Source: Prochilodus magdalenae
Lineage: Eukaryota > Chordata > Actinopteri > Characiformes > Prochilodontidae
Assembly: GCA_024036415.1 (NCBI GenBank)
Contig: JAMWET010003070.1
Span: 341,501-405,500, forward strand
Direction of reading: 5' to 3'
Length of the DNA stretch: 64,000 nt
Position numbers and translations under genes: made by a program. This document shows, in pieces, positions 1 through 35,920 of this stretch. The notes below the pieces were generated by a model that saw nothing but the letters and a program-made list of their open reading frames with translations, had not been told where the DNA came from and did no database searches. Each line of letters starts with the position of its first letter. Position 1 is the first letter of the stretch.

Positions 1-77
1 CGTCAGGTGCTGTAGTCACTCTCTGTCAGTCACAGCAGACAGTAGAAATGAATGTCAGAGTCAGATACACATATTTC

Positions 78-388
78 TGTTCAGAAGTTTGGAATCACTA
101 TTGATGATATATATTATGTAGCTGAATTTTTTAAAGCCATTGCATTTGGTGCATCCAGAGCACCACTTATTTGGCTCATTGTAAGATAAGTTAATTTCAG
201 TAAATTAAAATTTTAATTAAATATCAGAAAAATATCATACTTCAATTAGTTCTGCATAGAGCATATGTGTTAACTTTGGTGAATCAATATAACGTGCACT
301 TTGCACATGGTCTTTTTCGTGTCTATTTGTGCAAGTTTGTTTTTATATAATTAAAATCAGTGATTCCAAACCTTTGATCAGTAGTGTA
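78..388. mobile_element. Small non-autonomous DNA transposon (MITE) with inverted ends
   Basis: The left end (78-99) contains AGTTTGGAATCACT and the right end (359-388) contains AGTGATTCCAAAC, which are inverted copies of each other about 310 bp apart. The interior is AT-rich and non-coding. The outer edges run into TA-containing sequence, as expected for Tc1/mariner-type MITEs whose ends resemble 'CAAAAGTTTGG'. Superfamily assignment is inference. Confidence 0.6.
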
Positions 389-432
389 CATATGGACACT
401 GACTTTTTTCTCTTCATCTCTCACGGCACTAG

Positions 433-470
433 ATAGCACTGACCCATATACCCTGAAAGAGCCCCTATAA
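433..470 (+). CDS. bbs9: Probable last coding exon of bbs9 (partial)
   Basis: After a CACTAG acceptor the exon reads (G)AT AGC ACT GAC... and ends DSTDPYTLKEPL then TAA. It enters in phase 1, one base into a codon. The tail resembles the human BBS9 C-terminal stretch as I remember it (DSTELFTNHRHL): D-S-T-acidic, aromatic-T, and a leucine at the same spacing. BBS9 is a beta-propeller subunit of the BBSome, the coat complex that moves membrane proteins into and out of cilia. In mammals BBS9 lies immediately upstream of BMPER on the same strand, which is the arrangement here. Only 12 residues are available, so the call depends on position plus this short match. The rest of the gene would lie to the left of the window. 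Confidence 0.42.
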
Positions 471-1366
471 CCCCACCAGAGACAAGCCTCAATCCTCCCA
501 CCTGCGCACTTGGCGCCTCTGGGCCCGGAGTTAACCCCTCGCCCCTCACCCCCTTGTCCTCTCTCTGGACCCCGGAAGGATAGCTTGGATGAGAGAGAGA
601 AGGGCAGACAGAGAGAGAGAGAGTCGATGGGTCAGACTAACAGCCTGTCCCACAGGAGCTGCCAGCAGACACTGGTCTAATTAGGCTACAGCCCCACTGC
701 AGTCCCAGACAGACAACTGCAATTTACACACTCTCTAAATGCATGTATGTGAATAAGTTTGTGTGCACACTTACAAACGTATGCATCAAAGGCTTACCTA
801 AATATCTAAATGATTCCATGTATTCATACATACATGTTAGCATAATACCGCTGTGTGTCTGTCTACACTAGTTAAACTTCCACATCTCAATGTTATCTCT
901 GACCTCTAAATGCAGCAGGCGAATGTCTCTTGATAAGATGTCCCAAGTAGTGATTGTTCACCTTGCTGTTGTCCTTTACACTTGTACACATGCAAAGTCC
1001 GATGGCATTGCATTCTGCATTCTAGGTCACATTATTTGTCATCGCTGTCATGAGAAAAACACATAACTCACTTTTAGGGTAATTTGAAAACACCAAACCC
1101 CTTTAAGTTCTAGGATGAATGATGATAAGCAAATTTCATGCTTATTTTTATATTGTAATACACTAGATATTTTAAAAAATGTTTGTTCAACAAGTGAATC
1201 CCAGTTTGCCCGATTAACAGGTGTTTAGAGATGAGATTCATCATCACTCCACATGACAGACTCTCCCTGAATGACTGCGAAGAAATTAGGGTAGAATTCA
1301 ACTTTTTGAATTTATTCAGTTGTGGAAAAATGTTTGCATTTAATTCTCTGTATGTACCTTACACAG
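471..1366. other. Non-coding stretch: presumed 3' UTR or intron of the left gene
   Basis: The sequence following the TAA at 468-470 is moderately GC-rich to about 720, with a short GA tract at 590-624, and then becomes ordinary AT-rich DNA. I see no further credible exon until the acceptor at 1364-1366, and no clear AATAAA close to the stop. Confidence 0.4.
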
Positions 1367-1653
1367 AATCATCCAAGGAGAAGAAAGAGAAGGATTTGGC
1401 GAAAGACGGCAAAAAAGACTTAAAAGAGCCGCCCAAGGAAAAAGAGTCAAAGAAAGACACAACCAAGGACTCCAAAGAGTCTTCCAAAGAGTCTTCGAAG
1501 GAATCGTCCAAAGAGTCCAAGAAAGAGAGGAAAGAGTCAAGAAAGGAAAAAGAGGTTGCAGCGGAGCCAGGAAAAGACAAAACGAAGGTGTCCAAAAAGC
1601 CTTCGCTCAAGGTCAAAGAGAAGAAGAAAGAGTCGGAGGCAGGGGACGGCTGA
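1367..1653 (+). CDS. Putative terminal exon encoding a Lys/Glu/Ser-rich tail
   Basis: A CACAG acceptor at 1362-1366 opens a 95-codon frame ending in TGA. The peptide is highly charged: repeated KE, KES and SSKES units (for example KESSKESSKESSKES), then KDKTKVSKKPSLKVKEKKKESEAGDG-type basic sequence. Like the exon at 433 it enters in phase 1, so it could be an alternative last exon of the same transcript. No folded domain is visible; such tails are usually disordered and may bind microtubules or acidic partners. The opposite strand is also open over this interval (serine/phenylalanine-rich), but that is a shadow of the lysine codons. It could instead belong to another gene whose upstream exons are not in the window. 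Confidence 0.4.
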
Positions 1654-2207
1654 CCAAATGCCAGACAAAGACACATATACACCCTTTAGTGATTTGGTGG
1701 CTTTTTACATTTCCTGCCCTGATATTTTATCTAGGCAGCTTATTTGTGCATGTGTGTGTTTGTATTCTAGTGTATAAGTTGTATGTAGATGTTAGCTATT
1801 CAATCCTAAAGCGAAAATGGTGCCAGAAAAGAGTTTTTAGAGTGATTCTATAGAATGGTTGATAACCAAACAGCAGTTGAATACCACTGCCATAGAGGAA
1901 CCACTTTCGGTTCCCTCCATATACATCACTACATAACGTAAATGAACTAAAACTAAATGTTGTTCATTCAAGCCAGGAACCATTTAGGTTTCATTTATTA
2001 AGAGTAGTTTTCTTGGGGTTTGTAACGGTGAGAGCATAGGTAGTGTACATCAGCGCACATAGCGTACCATGTCTGGCTGCATTACCCCAGTGCCAGGCAA
2101 ATCATGCAATGGAAGCCTGTGTTACACTGTGAACCTTCCGCATCCATGAGGGAAACTGGAGTAAGTAGGAACCTTTATTTTCGGATGGGGGTTTATTTTT
2201 ATTTTAG

Positions 2208-2432
2208 ACGCAGCAGTCTGGCAGTGTGGCCTGCAGCACGTCCAGCCCCAATCCCACAGTGCTAACCAAGCCACCCACACAGGGTCAGCGTGACGTCTAC
2301 CATAGTGTGTATATGTCTCTCTCTCTGTCTCTCACTCACCCCCTTGTAGGCACCACACCCCACAAAGCCACCTCCCCCTCCATCTCCAAGAATAACCTGC
2401 TTCCAACCCGCCAGCTAGACCGGATTCACTGA
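2208..2432 (+). CDS. Putative terminal exon, Ser/Pro/Thr-rich tail
   Basis: A good pyrimidine-rich acceptor (TTTTATTTTAG, ending at 2207) opens a phase-0 frame that starts TQQSGSVACSTSSPNPTVLT and ends KNNLLPTRQLDRIH then TGA at 2430-2432. Within it, a TCTCTC run followed by CTTGTAG at 2349 would make a second acceptor for a shorter exon beginning GTTPHKATSPS. The low-complexity middle part (about 2305-2349) looks more like intron than protein. The phase differs from the two exons to the left, so it cannot simply replace them. No family is recognised. Confidence 0.28.
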   Translation, partial: TQQSGSVACSTSSPNPTVLTKPPTQGQRDVYHSVYMSLSLSLTHPLVGTTPHKATSPSISKNNLLPTRQLDRIH

Positions 2433-3249
2433 GGGAACTCTCCACCATCACCACTCTGTCTATTAGTCTGTCTGTCTGTTCCCTGCTCAACCGCAGAAGA
2501 GTTTAGAATTGCTTTAGAATCAAACTAATATCTGTTTTTATAACAAATAGAGATTTCAAACTGCTTGATGTGCACATACGCATATGTTTCACTCTCCTTC
2601 AGTGTTGTACACGCATAAACCGCACAGACAGGCAAGAAAAGCTGTGATTGGTCTTTAGAGACCATAGACCTTTAGTCAGCATAATTGTGGTGCACCAAAC
2701 TAAGCAGTGACAATCCCACGCGAAAGGCTGATAGTTTACATGCTGCATATTTCTCCTTCTGTCTTTCCTTGTGTAATGTAGGATCTGGCCTGCTTTCAGT
2801 CTGGTTTGTTCTTCATATAAGATGAATTATGCGGAACTTTTTTTTCTTTCTTTTTTTTTTGTATTTTTTGCAAGCTAGATTTAACCTTTAACTTTCTCTT
2901 CAGCTATAACCTCTGTGTTTAGGTCACATCTGATTCTGTTGTTCTTAGTGATAGCAATGCACAGCCTCTATACAGCATCGGAATGTATAAAAGAGTGTAG
3001 ATCTGAGGTGGTGCAGCAACACCAATTTTCATGTTTTCAATTATTATAACGAACAGCATATTAAAAATCTTGATACTCTTGCATAACTGGTGTTCACAAA
3101 CTAATTTACAAAATAATGCTTTTTTTCTATTTTGTGTAAGAAATTTGGGCAAACTAGTGAAGCGTATGCACTACATGCCTGAAGGTCTGCAGAAACCCTC
3201 TTGTCCCGTGTTTCTTTTGCAATCAAAAGTAATAATTCGTACAGTGTTT

Positions 3250-3540
3250 GTCCCCCTTTAGGGCAGTAACAGCCTCTACTCTCCTGTGAATGCTATATAC
3301 TAGATGCCTAGTAATTTACTAGAACATTCCTGTAAGGATTTGATTGCATTCAGCCACAACTGATGTTGGATGATGATACTTTTGGTCATGTAGTGCAGAT
3401 AGTGCCAGTTGTATATAAATTATCAAGAATAAAAGATTACAGCTTTTTAAATTAATGTTTTGTATTTTTTTATAGCAGCTTTTAATAGTCAAAGCAGAGT
3501 TCATGATACTGTAAAATGTGCTTATGATTACCAAACCAGA
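3250..3540. repeat. Dispersed repeat family B, copy 1
   Basis: This copy carries the run 'GCAGTAACAGCCTCTACTCT', then 'GATTTGATTGCATTCAGCC' and 'ACTGATGTTGGATGATGAT'. The same order of blocks recurs at 13.74-14.07 kb and 31.34-31.69 kb, with a partial copy at 52.18 kb. The copies are diverged and none has a sustained reading frame. The family is probably a non-autonomous DNA element, but its ends are not clear. Confidence 0.6.
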
Positions 3541-4614
3541 TTATATGTTCAATATATTGAATATTACCATGCAATAATATCAGGTAGTCTTTATTAGAAA
3601 CTGATTCATATGCATCATCAAACCATTCAGAACCACTTCTGCAAGTCTGTTGGTTGCATTGTTATCATGATGATGTTGTTTTATATTGCTGCCATACATA
3701 CACGTAAATAAAGAAATGAAACCCTGATATTTTCTTCTCACGCATTTTAAAACCCACAAAATAATATTTTTTTTATTTTTGGGTTTAAGACTAGTGTTTT
3801 AACAATACTACAGGGCAGGAGTGTATAACCAACACTAAAGTTTTGAAAATTATGATAGAGTGAACAGTAAAAAGCTTATTAACAAAAAAACAAAAATGAT
3901 TTTATTAAATGTCTAAGTACTGTGATTTTGAGTTGAGATCCAGCAGGCTCCTAATGTGGCTTTAATCAGATCCATCTGATTCCTGGATTCAAAGACTACT
4001 AATTTTAGGTTAGCTCAGTCAGCTGTGTTAAATTCTGAATTATTAGGAACTGTTATTAATCAATACTCTGAAGGATTTTCCCATGTAATACACAGTGAGT
4101 AATATGCATTAATACAATATTCTGGAAAACCTGCTTTCCCTAAACTAGATGTAAATGTAGTATTTTGTAGTATTTGGAAATATACTATATTTTGGCATGT
4201 AGTGTAAATTTCTGATGTGATGGATCATGTGCATTCACAGCGGGTGAGTGTGGCTGCTGTAGAAGCTTGTGTAAAAGATCATAGCAGCAGACACAGCCGC
4301 TGTCCCCTTAGTCTATCAGGGGTTAAAGATCAGACTCGTTTGAAATACAAGAGCAAGCAGTACTTCCCTATGCGTGCCGTGTCCAGTCTCGCCGTGTGAA
4401 TCCCCCTCTGTCTTATCCAGACCGTCCAGCTGACTGTGTGGAGACCAAGAGTCTGTCACCGGTTTTACCCTTGGCCAGCTGACCTAACACACCTACAACA
4501 GCCATGTTAAGTAGGGAGTACACAGAGAGACCTACAAAGGACTCACAGGGTACTCAGCTTCATCTAAAAAAGTGTGTGTTATGTACACGTACAGGTGAAG
4601 AGTTGAACATCACC

Positions 4615-4850
4615 AGAGTCTGAAGAAAAACATGCATCTCTGTTTTTGTCGGTTTTTACTTTTATGCATCATTTGAATGGAGAAGCTGCTGTTTACGCTG
4701 TGTGGAAAGTTCATGATGACTGGACCAACAGAAATGGCCGAAAGTCGCTGGGAAAAACTCCACTGACTTGCATTAGAATTAAATAAGATTTTTGCCCTCT
4801 CCTGTAAAGTTGCTATTTTAGGGAGAGTTGTTTTCCCTTTGAGCAGCAAA
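4615..4850. repeat. Dispersed repeat family C, copy 1
   Basis: It shares blocks with 39.78-40.14 kb and 60.10-60.24 kb, including 'ATGATGACTGGACCAACAGA', 'TTAAATAAGATTTT' and 'GCCCTCTCCTGTAAAG'. It resembles the body of the MITE at 39,905-40,158, but its own terminal repeats are not recognisable. Confidence 0.6.
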
Positions 4851-5366
4851 GGTATATAAAATACTGTGCAAGAGTCAGAGACCATTTCAGTTATTTTATC
4901 AGTTAACTAGAAAATTACATAGATGCCACAACAACAAAACGCAACATCTTTTCTATTTAGTCTTCCCATATTTTGCTTTTCCTTTTCAGGAGACTGAATT
5001 TCACTGCTTTTAAATGTGCTGTTACAACTCCAAAGTTTAGTCTTTATTCTAATTTATCTATTCTAATATATCTAATTTGTATGGGTTCCTTTTATTTTGT
5101 CTGTTCTGTTTTCTCAGTGAAGAGCTTCTTGGCAGCTACATATCCTTTTAGACCCTCTACACTAAGCTGTCTTCAAAGTGAAAGGATGGACAGAACACCC
5201 GTTGATGGTCGAACGTTCTCCTCTCTCTCAAAGATGAAAGCTTTTTTTTTATCAGACTGAGGTCCAGTTTTGGAAACTTTTTTAAAACTTTTTTTTTTAC
5301 TTTGTCCTTCCTTATTTAAGTGGACTGTCATATATAGAATTTCCTCTGAAATGTCACCTGAAAAAC

Positions 5367-5815
5367 TGTCAGTGCTGGACTAAGAGCAGCCTACCAATCA
5401 AAGACATCCAACCAACAATGCCCTGTGACCACTGATTACAGACTACAGGATAACCAACACAAACTGCGCAGCAGCAAATGACCTATTGTCTCTGACTGTA
5501 CATCGACAAGCAAGGTGGAGAAGCAAGCTAAGAGTATCTAATAGTGTGAACACAGTGTTTAAACACTCTTAATAGCACTGCTGTGCCTGATACACTCACA
5601 CCAGCACAACACACAAACACACTACCAGGGTCAGTGTCACTGCAGTGCTAAGAATGATCCACCTCCTAAAAAATAACTGCTCTGTGGGGGTCCTGACCAC
5701 TAAAGAACAGGGTAAAGTAAAGTGTGCAGAGAAACAGATGTACTGCAGTCTGTAATATGTGTTCCTATATAAAAAAGTGGAGCTGATAAAATGTAGTGCA
5801 GATACAATTACGTGG
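5367..5815. mobile_element. Foldback DNA element (family D), copy 1
   Basis: Blocks such as 'ACAGTGTTTAAACACT', 'GACACTGCAGTGCT'-like sequence, 'GAATGATCCACC' and 'GTGGGGGTCCTGACCACT' occur in the same order as in the larger element at 60.57-62.17 kb. This copy has only the central part and one arm. It is non-coding; the superfamily is not established. Confidence 0.65.
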
Positions 5816-6599
5816 TCAGTAGGTGTATATTAGCTGATACATGTATTAAAATCTATTGGCTTCGTGGGTCTTTATCCAAACACTGATCAGTGAGTGCATT
5901 CATCAGTTCGTTTATAACTAAAATGCTCTTTGGCGCCATCTAGTGCCTAATATTACAGCCACCCCACCCCCAACCGCAGAGAGCGCAGCAGTCTGTGGTT
6001 TGTCTTAGCGAGAAAATAATGCTGCGCAATAAAAGAAAGGAAAACTAACAGTTGGCTAGAGTTTAAAAAGGTGGAGCTGAATTAAAACCGCTCCTCTGAA
6101 GTCACGTTTTATTTGTTCTCCAGCTGCAATTAACAGAAACGGCTGTGGTCGCTGTGGATGTGCTGCAGGGCTGTATTCACATGCAGCACTGAAGACTGTA
6201 GTTTGCATAATAGAAAATACGTGTGAAAGTAAGCTTTGGGCTTCAGCTTTACATTTGCATGGACACTTTTTGTCATTCTTCCTGATGTTTAATGCCAGGC
6301 CCTTTGTTAAAGTGGTCTTTGATGCAGACAGCGCGCCGGCTGTCAGGGGAAGCTAAAACGCATCAGTTTAACCTAAAAAGACGCGTCCTGTGTCAGTAAA
6401 CAGCTGTATACCTGTTTTTATATTTACTGACTTCTATAAAGCCTATCTGAGACAGGCGCACCTTATTGGTCCTTCTAAATAACATGTTCACCTCAAGTAA
6501 CTGCTCTAGATCCAAACTGACCTTCCTAAGTTTTTCGTGGCATCACCTTTACGCCAAATAAGAACCAAAAACTGCTTTGATTTCAGATTTCAATGCCCA

Positions 6600-7282
6600 G
6601 TGGATGTGTAAGCCTTGTCCTCCAATATTACTGGCGCCCTTGGCGAGGGCTGAACGGACGCGTTAGTAAATCTCAAGCTTTCAGTGGACCGACTCTTGAG
6701 CGCGCGAGCGGCGCGCACAGAGTGTTTAAAGCCCCGGGAGCGATTTAAATATGCAGAGGCAGGAGAGGTAGGGGGTGTTGATGTGTCTGCGCTCGAGGAG
6801 GAGGATCCTGCGTCCCGCGAATGTTTAACTGGAGGCGCGCGGGGTTTCCGCCGCTCCTGAGCAAAGAGAGAGAGAGAGAGAGGGAGAGAGGGAGAGGAAA
6901 AGAGAAGAGAGAACAGCAGCAGCACTAGTAGTAGTAAGCAGTAGCAGGAGGTCGCGCGCTACAGACGGAGGTGCGCCCGGGCACGCCAGGCTGGATGTGA
7001 GCAACGAACGACACCCTTGTGTTTTAAGGGCGCGTGGCTGTGGATGTCTGGGAACATTTCGCCGGTTTGGACTCTGTGGTAACGGAGAAACCCGTGAGCG
7101 CGGAACGATGGATGAGCGAGCACGGAAACGGAGCTCCGTTTACCGAGACTAACACCCACCCTCTCATCCGTTACTCGAGTCTGAGTGGATTTTAACCTCA
7201 ACCGTTTCTTTTGGCACTTCTGGAGGAAACAAAGTTCCTTTCTTTTCTTCATCTTTCTGTCTTTTTTAACCCGTGCGGACTG
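6600..7282 (+). promoter_or_regulatory. bmper: CpG-rich promoter and 5' UTR region of bmper
   Basis: GC and CpG content rise sharply from about 6,630 to 7,140 (for example GAGCGCGCGAGCGGCGCGCA at about 6,700), followed by GA-rich sequence at 6,867-6,912. The bmper start codon lies at 7,283. No canonical TATA box is clearly placed, so dispersed initiation is likely. The exact start site cannot be read from sequence. Confidence 0.6.
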
Positions 7283-33026
<25,744 letters not shown>

Positions 33027-33698
33027 CCCCTGTAGCCCTGCTGAGGGTGCTGAAGGTCATAGACTAATGTCAGGATGGCTGAGTGCTCATGCCTGAGACT
33101 TGGTGGGGGGGGCGGGGTTGAAGTGAAGGGTGGGAACCTTCCCAAGCACTCATCATACATCTGGTCAAACTTGGCCTTCGATCTCCACCTTGCTCTACAA
33201 AGGGCAGGGCCCTCAGTGCATTCCCAGGAACACCAATCAGAGGGAACTACTCCTGTGTCACCTCTATTCGATGCACGCAAGGGACATTGTGAGCAGTTGC
33301 TGGCGTGGATCGAGGCGTGGTAGTGTTAACTGGCCTCTGAACAACATAGAACCTCAAACTACAGGGAAGATGTCAGCTGTACACTGAACTCTGACAATAA
33401 GAGGTGCTTTATAAAACCAACAGGGATCATTAGACCAACTTGGAAAAAGGAATCATACAAATGCGAATTTTATTAACAATGACTTAAAGGGAAACTATTT
33501 ATATATTTGTCGTTTATTTAGATTTTGTTGTTTATGCTGTGCACCAAGATGTGACTTGGGTGTTGAGAACTTGCAGGGAAACATACTGTATTCCTGAAAG
33601 CTCAGTGTATTACTTTTTTTGTGTGCATTTGCACGTTAGCTCGAGTGTATGGCTGTGTGTGGCTGTCTGTGTGTGGCTGTGTGGCTGTGTGGCTGTGT

Positions 33699-33742
<44 letters not shown>

Positions 33743-34085
33743 CTGTGGCTGTGGCTGTGTGTGTGTGTGTGTGCGTGTGGTGAACTTTCTGTAAATTGTA
33801 CTTGGCTGGAAAGCAGTTATTTATGAACAGCATTAAGGACCGATATCCTCTCATAGAACCAAGCTGCAGGAGTGGCAAGAGCCAAGGACTTCCAGGTTCG
33901 GTCACGGTGCAGAGGGGGCAAAAGGTTAGCATTTGCCCCTATGGTGGCAAAAAAGAACAAACTGCCAAATCCTCATATTGGCTTCCCTTATTTAAAATGT
34001 GGCACAACTAACTTGGTACCTGATTATCTTGATGTTGTTGATGAGATGAAATGGCATAAACAATAAAACAATTATTTACTTTAAA
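33027..34085 (+). other. bmper: Probable bmper 3' UTR
   Basis: The sequence after TGA 33,024-33,026 is followed by a GTGTGGCTGT-derived (GT)n microsatellite at 33,650-33,780 and by AATAAA at 34,062-34,067. Further AATAAA sites at about 34,312 and 34,820 could extend it. The boundary is inferred from the signals only. Confidence 0.5.
34062..34067 (+). terminator. Candidate poly(A) signal of bmper
   Basis: AATAAA, 1.04 kb after the stop. It is the first canonical hexamer on the + strand downstream of the coding end that I found. Confidence 0.4.
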
Positions 34086-34364
34086 TGAATCTGGAACACT
34101 CTGCTTAAATTCCTGTCTATTTTAATGATAGCCTCCTGGGAATTGGGGTTAACACGTTCCTAAAACTCAGCAGTCCAAGAGGACTTTAAAAATAGCCTTT
34201 AAGAACATGACAGAAACATACTGCCATCTACCGGAGGACTACAATGTACTAGAGAAGTGGGAACCAAGCAGCAAGCAGATTATAACCCTCTCAGAGTTCA
34301 CTGTGAGAATAAAATACTGTCCTTTAAAACCTTGTACCTTGTAAAATCCTGTATTAAATCTCTA

Positions 34365-34690
34365 TACAGCCCAGTTTCAAAAACAAAGTTGGGGAATTGC
34401 GCAAAAACTGATGTAAAAATCATAATTTGTGTGTGTGACAGACGTGTGTATCGGACATTTACGAAATACGGAACAAATTGCGTCCCTTATTGGTTTAATA
34501 CGGGACACAACATTTAATTACCGAATAGAGGACGATTTCGTATTTTACGGGACGAGTGGCAACTCTAGATGTGCAGTCCATCCCTCAACCCCAGTCCCAA
34601 AAGAAGTTTCATCATGTAGCATTAAACAACGGTACCAGGCTATTGTTTTTCCTGTCCCAACGATTTTGAAACATGTTGCTGGTGTTAATT
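34365..34690. repeat. DNA-transposon-like repeat between bmper and nt5c3a
   Basis: The left edge has CAGTTTCAAAAACAAAGTTG and the right edge has CCCAACGATTTTGAAACATG. These are similar to inverted GTTGGGA/TCCCAAC ends of a common fish repeat. The interior has GGGAC-containing palindromic pieces (ACGGGACACAAC, TACGGGACGAGTGGC). Confidence 0.4.
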
Positions 34691-34959
34691 ATATTATAAT
34701 ATAATGTAATATGTCATAGCATTGTATATTATATATACTATAATATATAATAATTTAATAATGGGCAAACGAAAACCCCTACATTTCTTAGTTTGGTGTT
34801 TTATATTTGTACAGTTTTCAATAAAATACAGGGTTTAAACGACAACTTGGGTAGGCATTACCTTATTTGGACAATCAGTTCTGACTCTACAATGTTTCTC
34901 ATACCTTAAATCACTGCCTCCAAACCATTAACAAGAGCTGTTTGTCATTATTGCCTACC

Positions 34960-34965
34960 TTTATT
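34960..34965 (-). terminator. Candidate poly(A) signal of nt5c3a
   Basis: TTTATT on the + strand reads AATAAA on the minus strand, 0.96 kb beyond the nt5c3a stop. With the bmper signal at 34,062 it implies convergent 3' ends about 0.9 kb apart. Confidence 0.4.
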
Positions 34966-35920
34966 GACATACTGTTTCTCCCCTTCATTTCATTCCATGG
35001 ACAAAAAAAAGGCAACATGCAAGTTAGCAGCACATACACAACAGGTCTCAAAACTTAAAAGACGACTTTATCGACACAGGGGTAGTGCAAGTCAAACAGA
35101 TACAGGCAAATCCACCTCACAAGTGATCGTTTGAAGAAACAGCTCCCCGAGAAATGCTTACGTTTCTAATAATAATAATAATTTCTAATAAAAGCTTAAT
35201 TCGGCCACGTTAGCATTTATAGATGAACTGTTTCTTTCAGAGGTAGTATAAACACCAACACCAAAAACAGGCCCAGACCTCAAAATCAAGCTTTCTTTGC
35301 AGTAAAACTAAAAACCCACAATACATTCATCATCATTGTATTGCTATGGGATAATATCAATGTGTTTGTATGGACGCCCCTCACCATACTGACAGATGTA
35401 AACCTAGACATCATGATAGGCCCTAGAATCAATCTGTGTGCTTATCACAGAATGACTCCAATAACGGACAGCGGTGTTGACCTGCTAGCTGGGCCTGTGT
35501 AAACAACACCACCATGCCAGATATTATTGCAAACACTGAATATAAACCTTACAATATCAAAAATAATGAACATTAACATTTAATAGAATGTGCAAATTGA
35601 ATGAATTCACTAATATATATTCATATTAAATATAACGCCACCGTTGTTTTGGCTGAAAGATGAAAAGTCGTGAAAGTAACTGAACAAGACCCAAAGCAGA
35701 CAAAGTGCCAGGACAGGTTGGATGTCTCAAACAATTCATTTAGAAAAGAAAACGTGACGGTAAAAGACCATGATGAGTGGCGCGTATGGCTTATGTGTGC
35801 GTACGTGTGAGAGGTGGCAGACGGCCCACAGAGCTGGTGTTAGCCCAGTGACTGGTGATCCAGTAACAAGTGGCTGCGAGTCTTTCCACCGGGGGCTGCA
35901 CAAGACCCGGTGTTATAGAG
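34966..35920 (-). other. nt5c3a: Probable nt5c3a 3' UTR
   Basis: It is the sequence between the stop at 35,921-35,923 and the candidate poly(A) signal. It holds a short (AAT)n near 35,169 and no coding potential of note. Confidence 0.45.

Larger units (their letters stand above)
2433..6580. other. Intergenic region between the left gene and bmper
   Basis: No convincing coding exon is seen. It holds several dispersed repeats, listed separately (3.25-3.54, 4.61-4.85 and 5.37-5.82 kb). There is also an element-like stretch at 5.11-5.28 kb (CTTCAAAGTGAAAGGATGGA and following) that reads like an old multi-copy sequence. AATAAA is present at about 3707-3712 and could end a left-gene transcript. 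Confidence 0.5.

Noticed and set aside
1359..1682. Minus-strand Ser/Phe/Leu-rich frame opposite the KE-rich exon
   Set aside because: Complement of AAG/GAG/TCC codons; no acceptor or start context on that strand.
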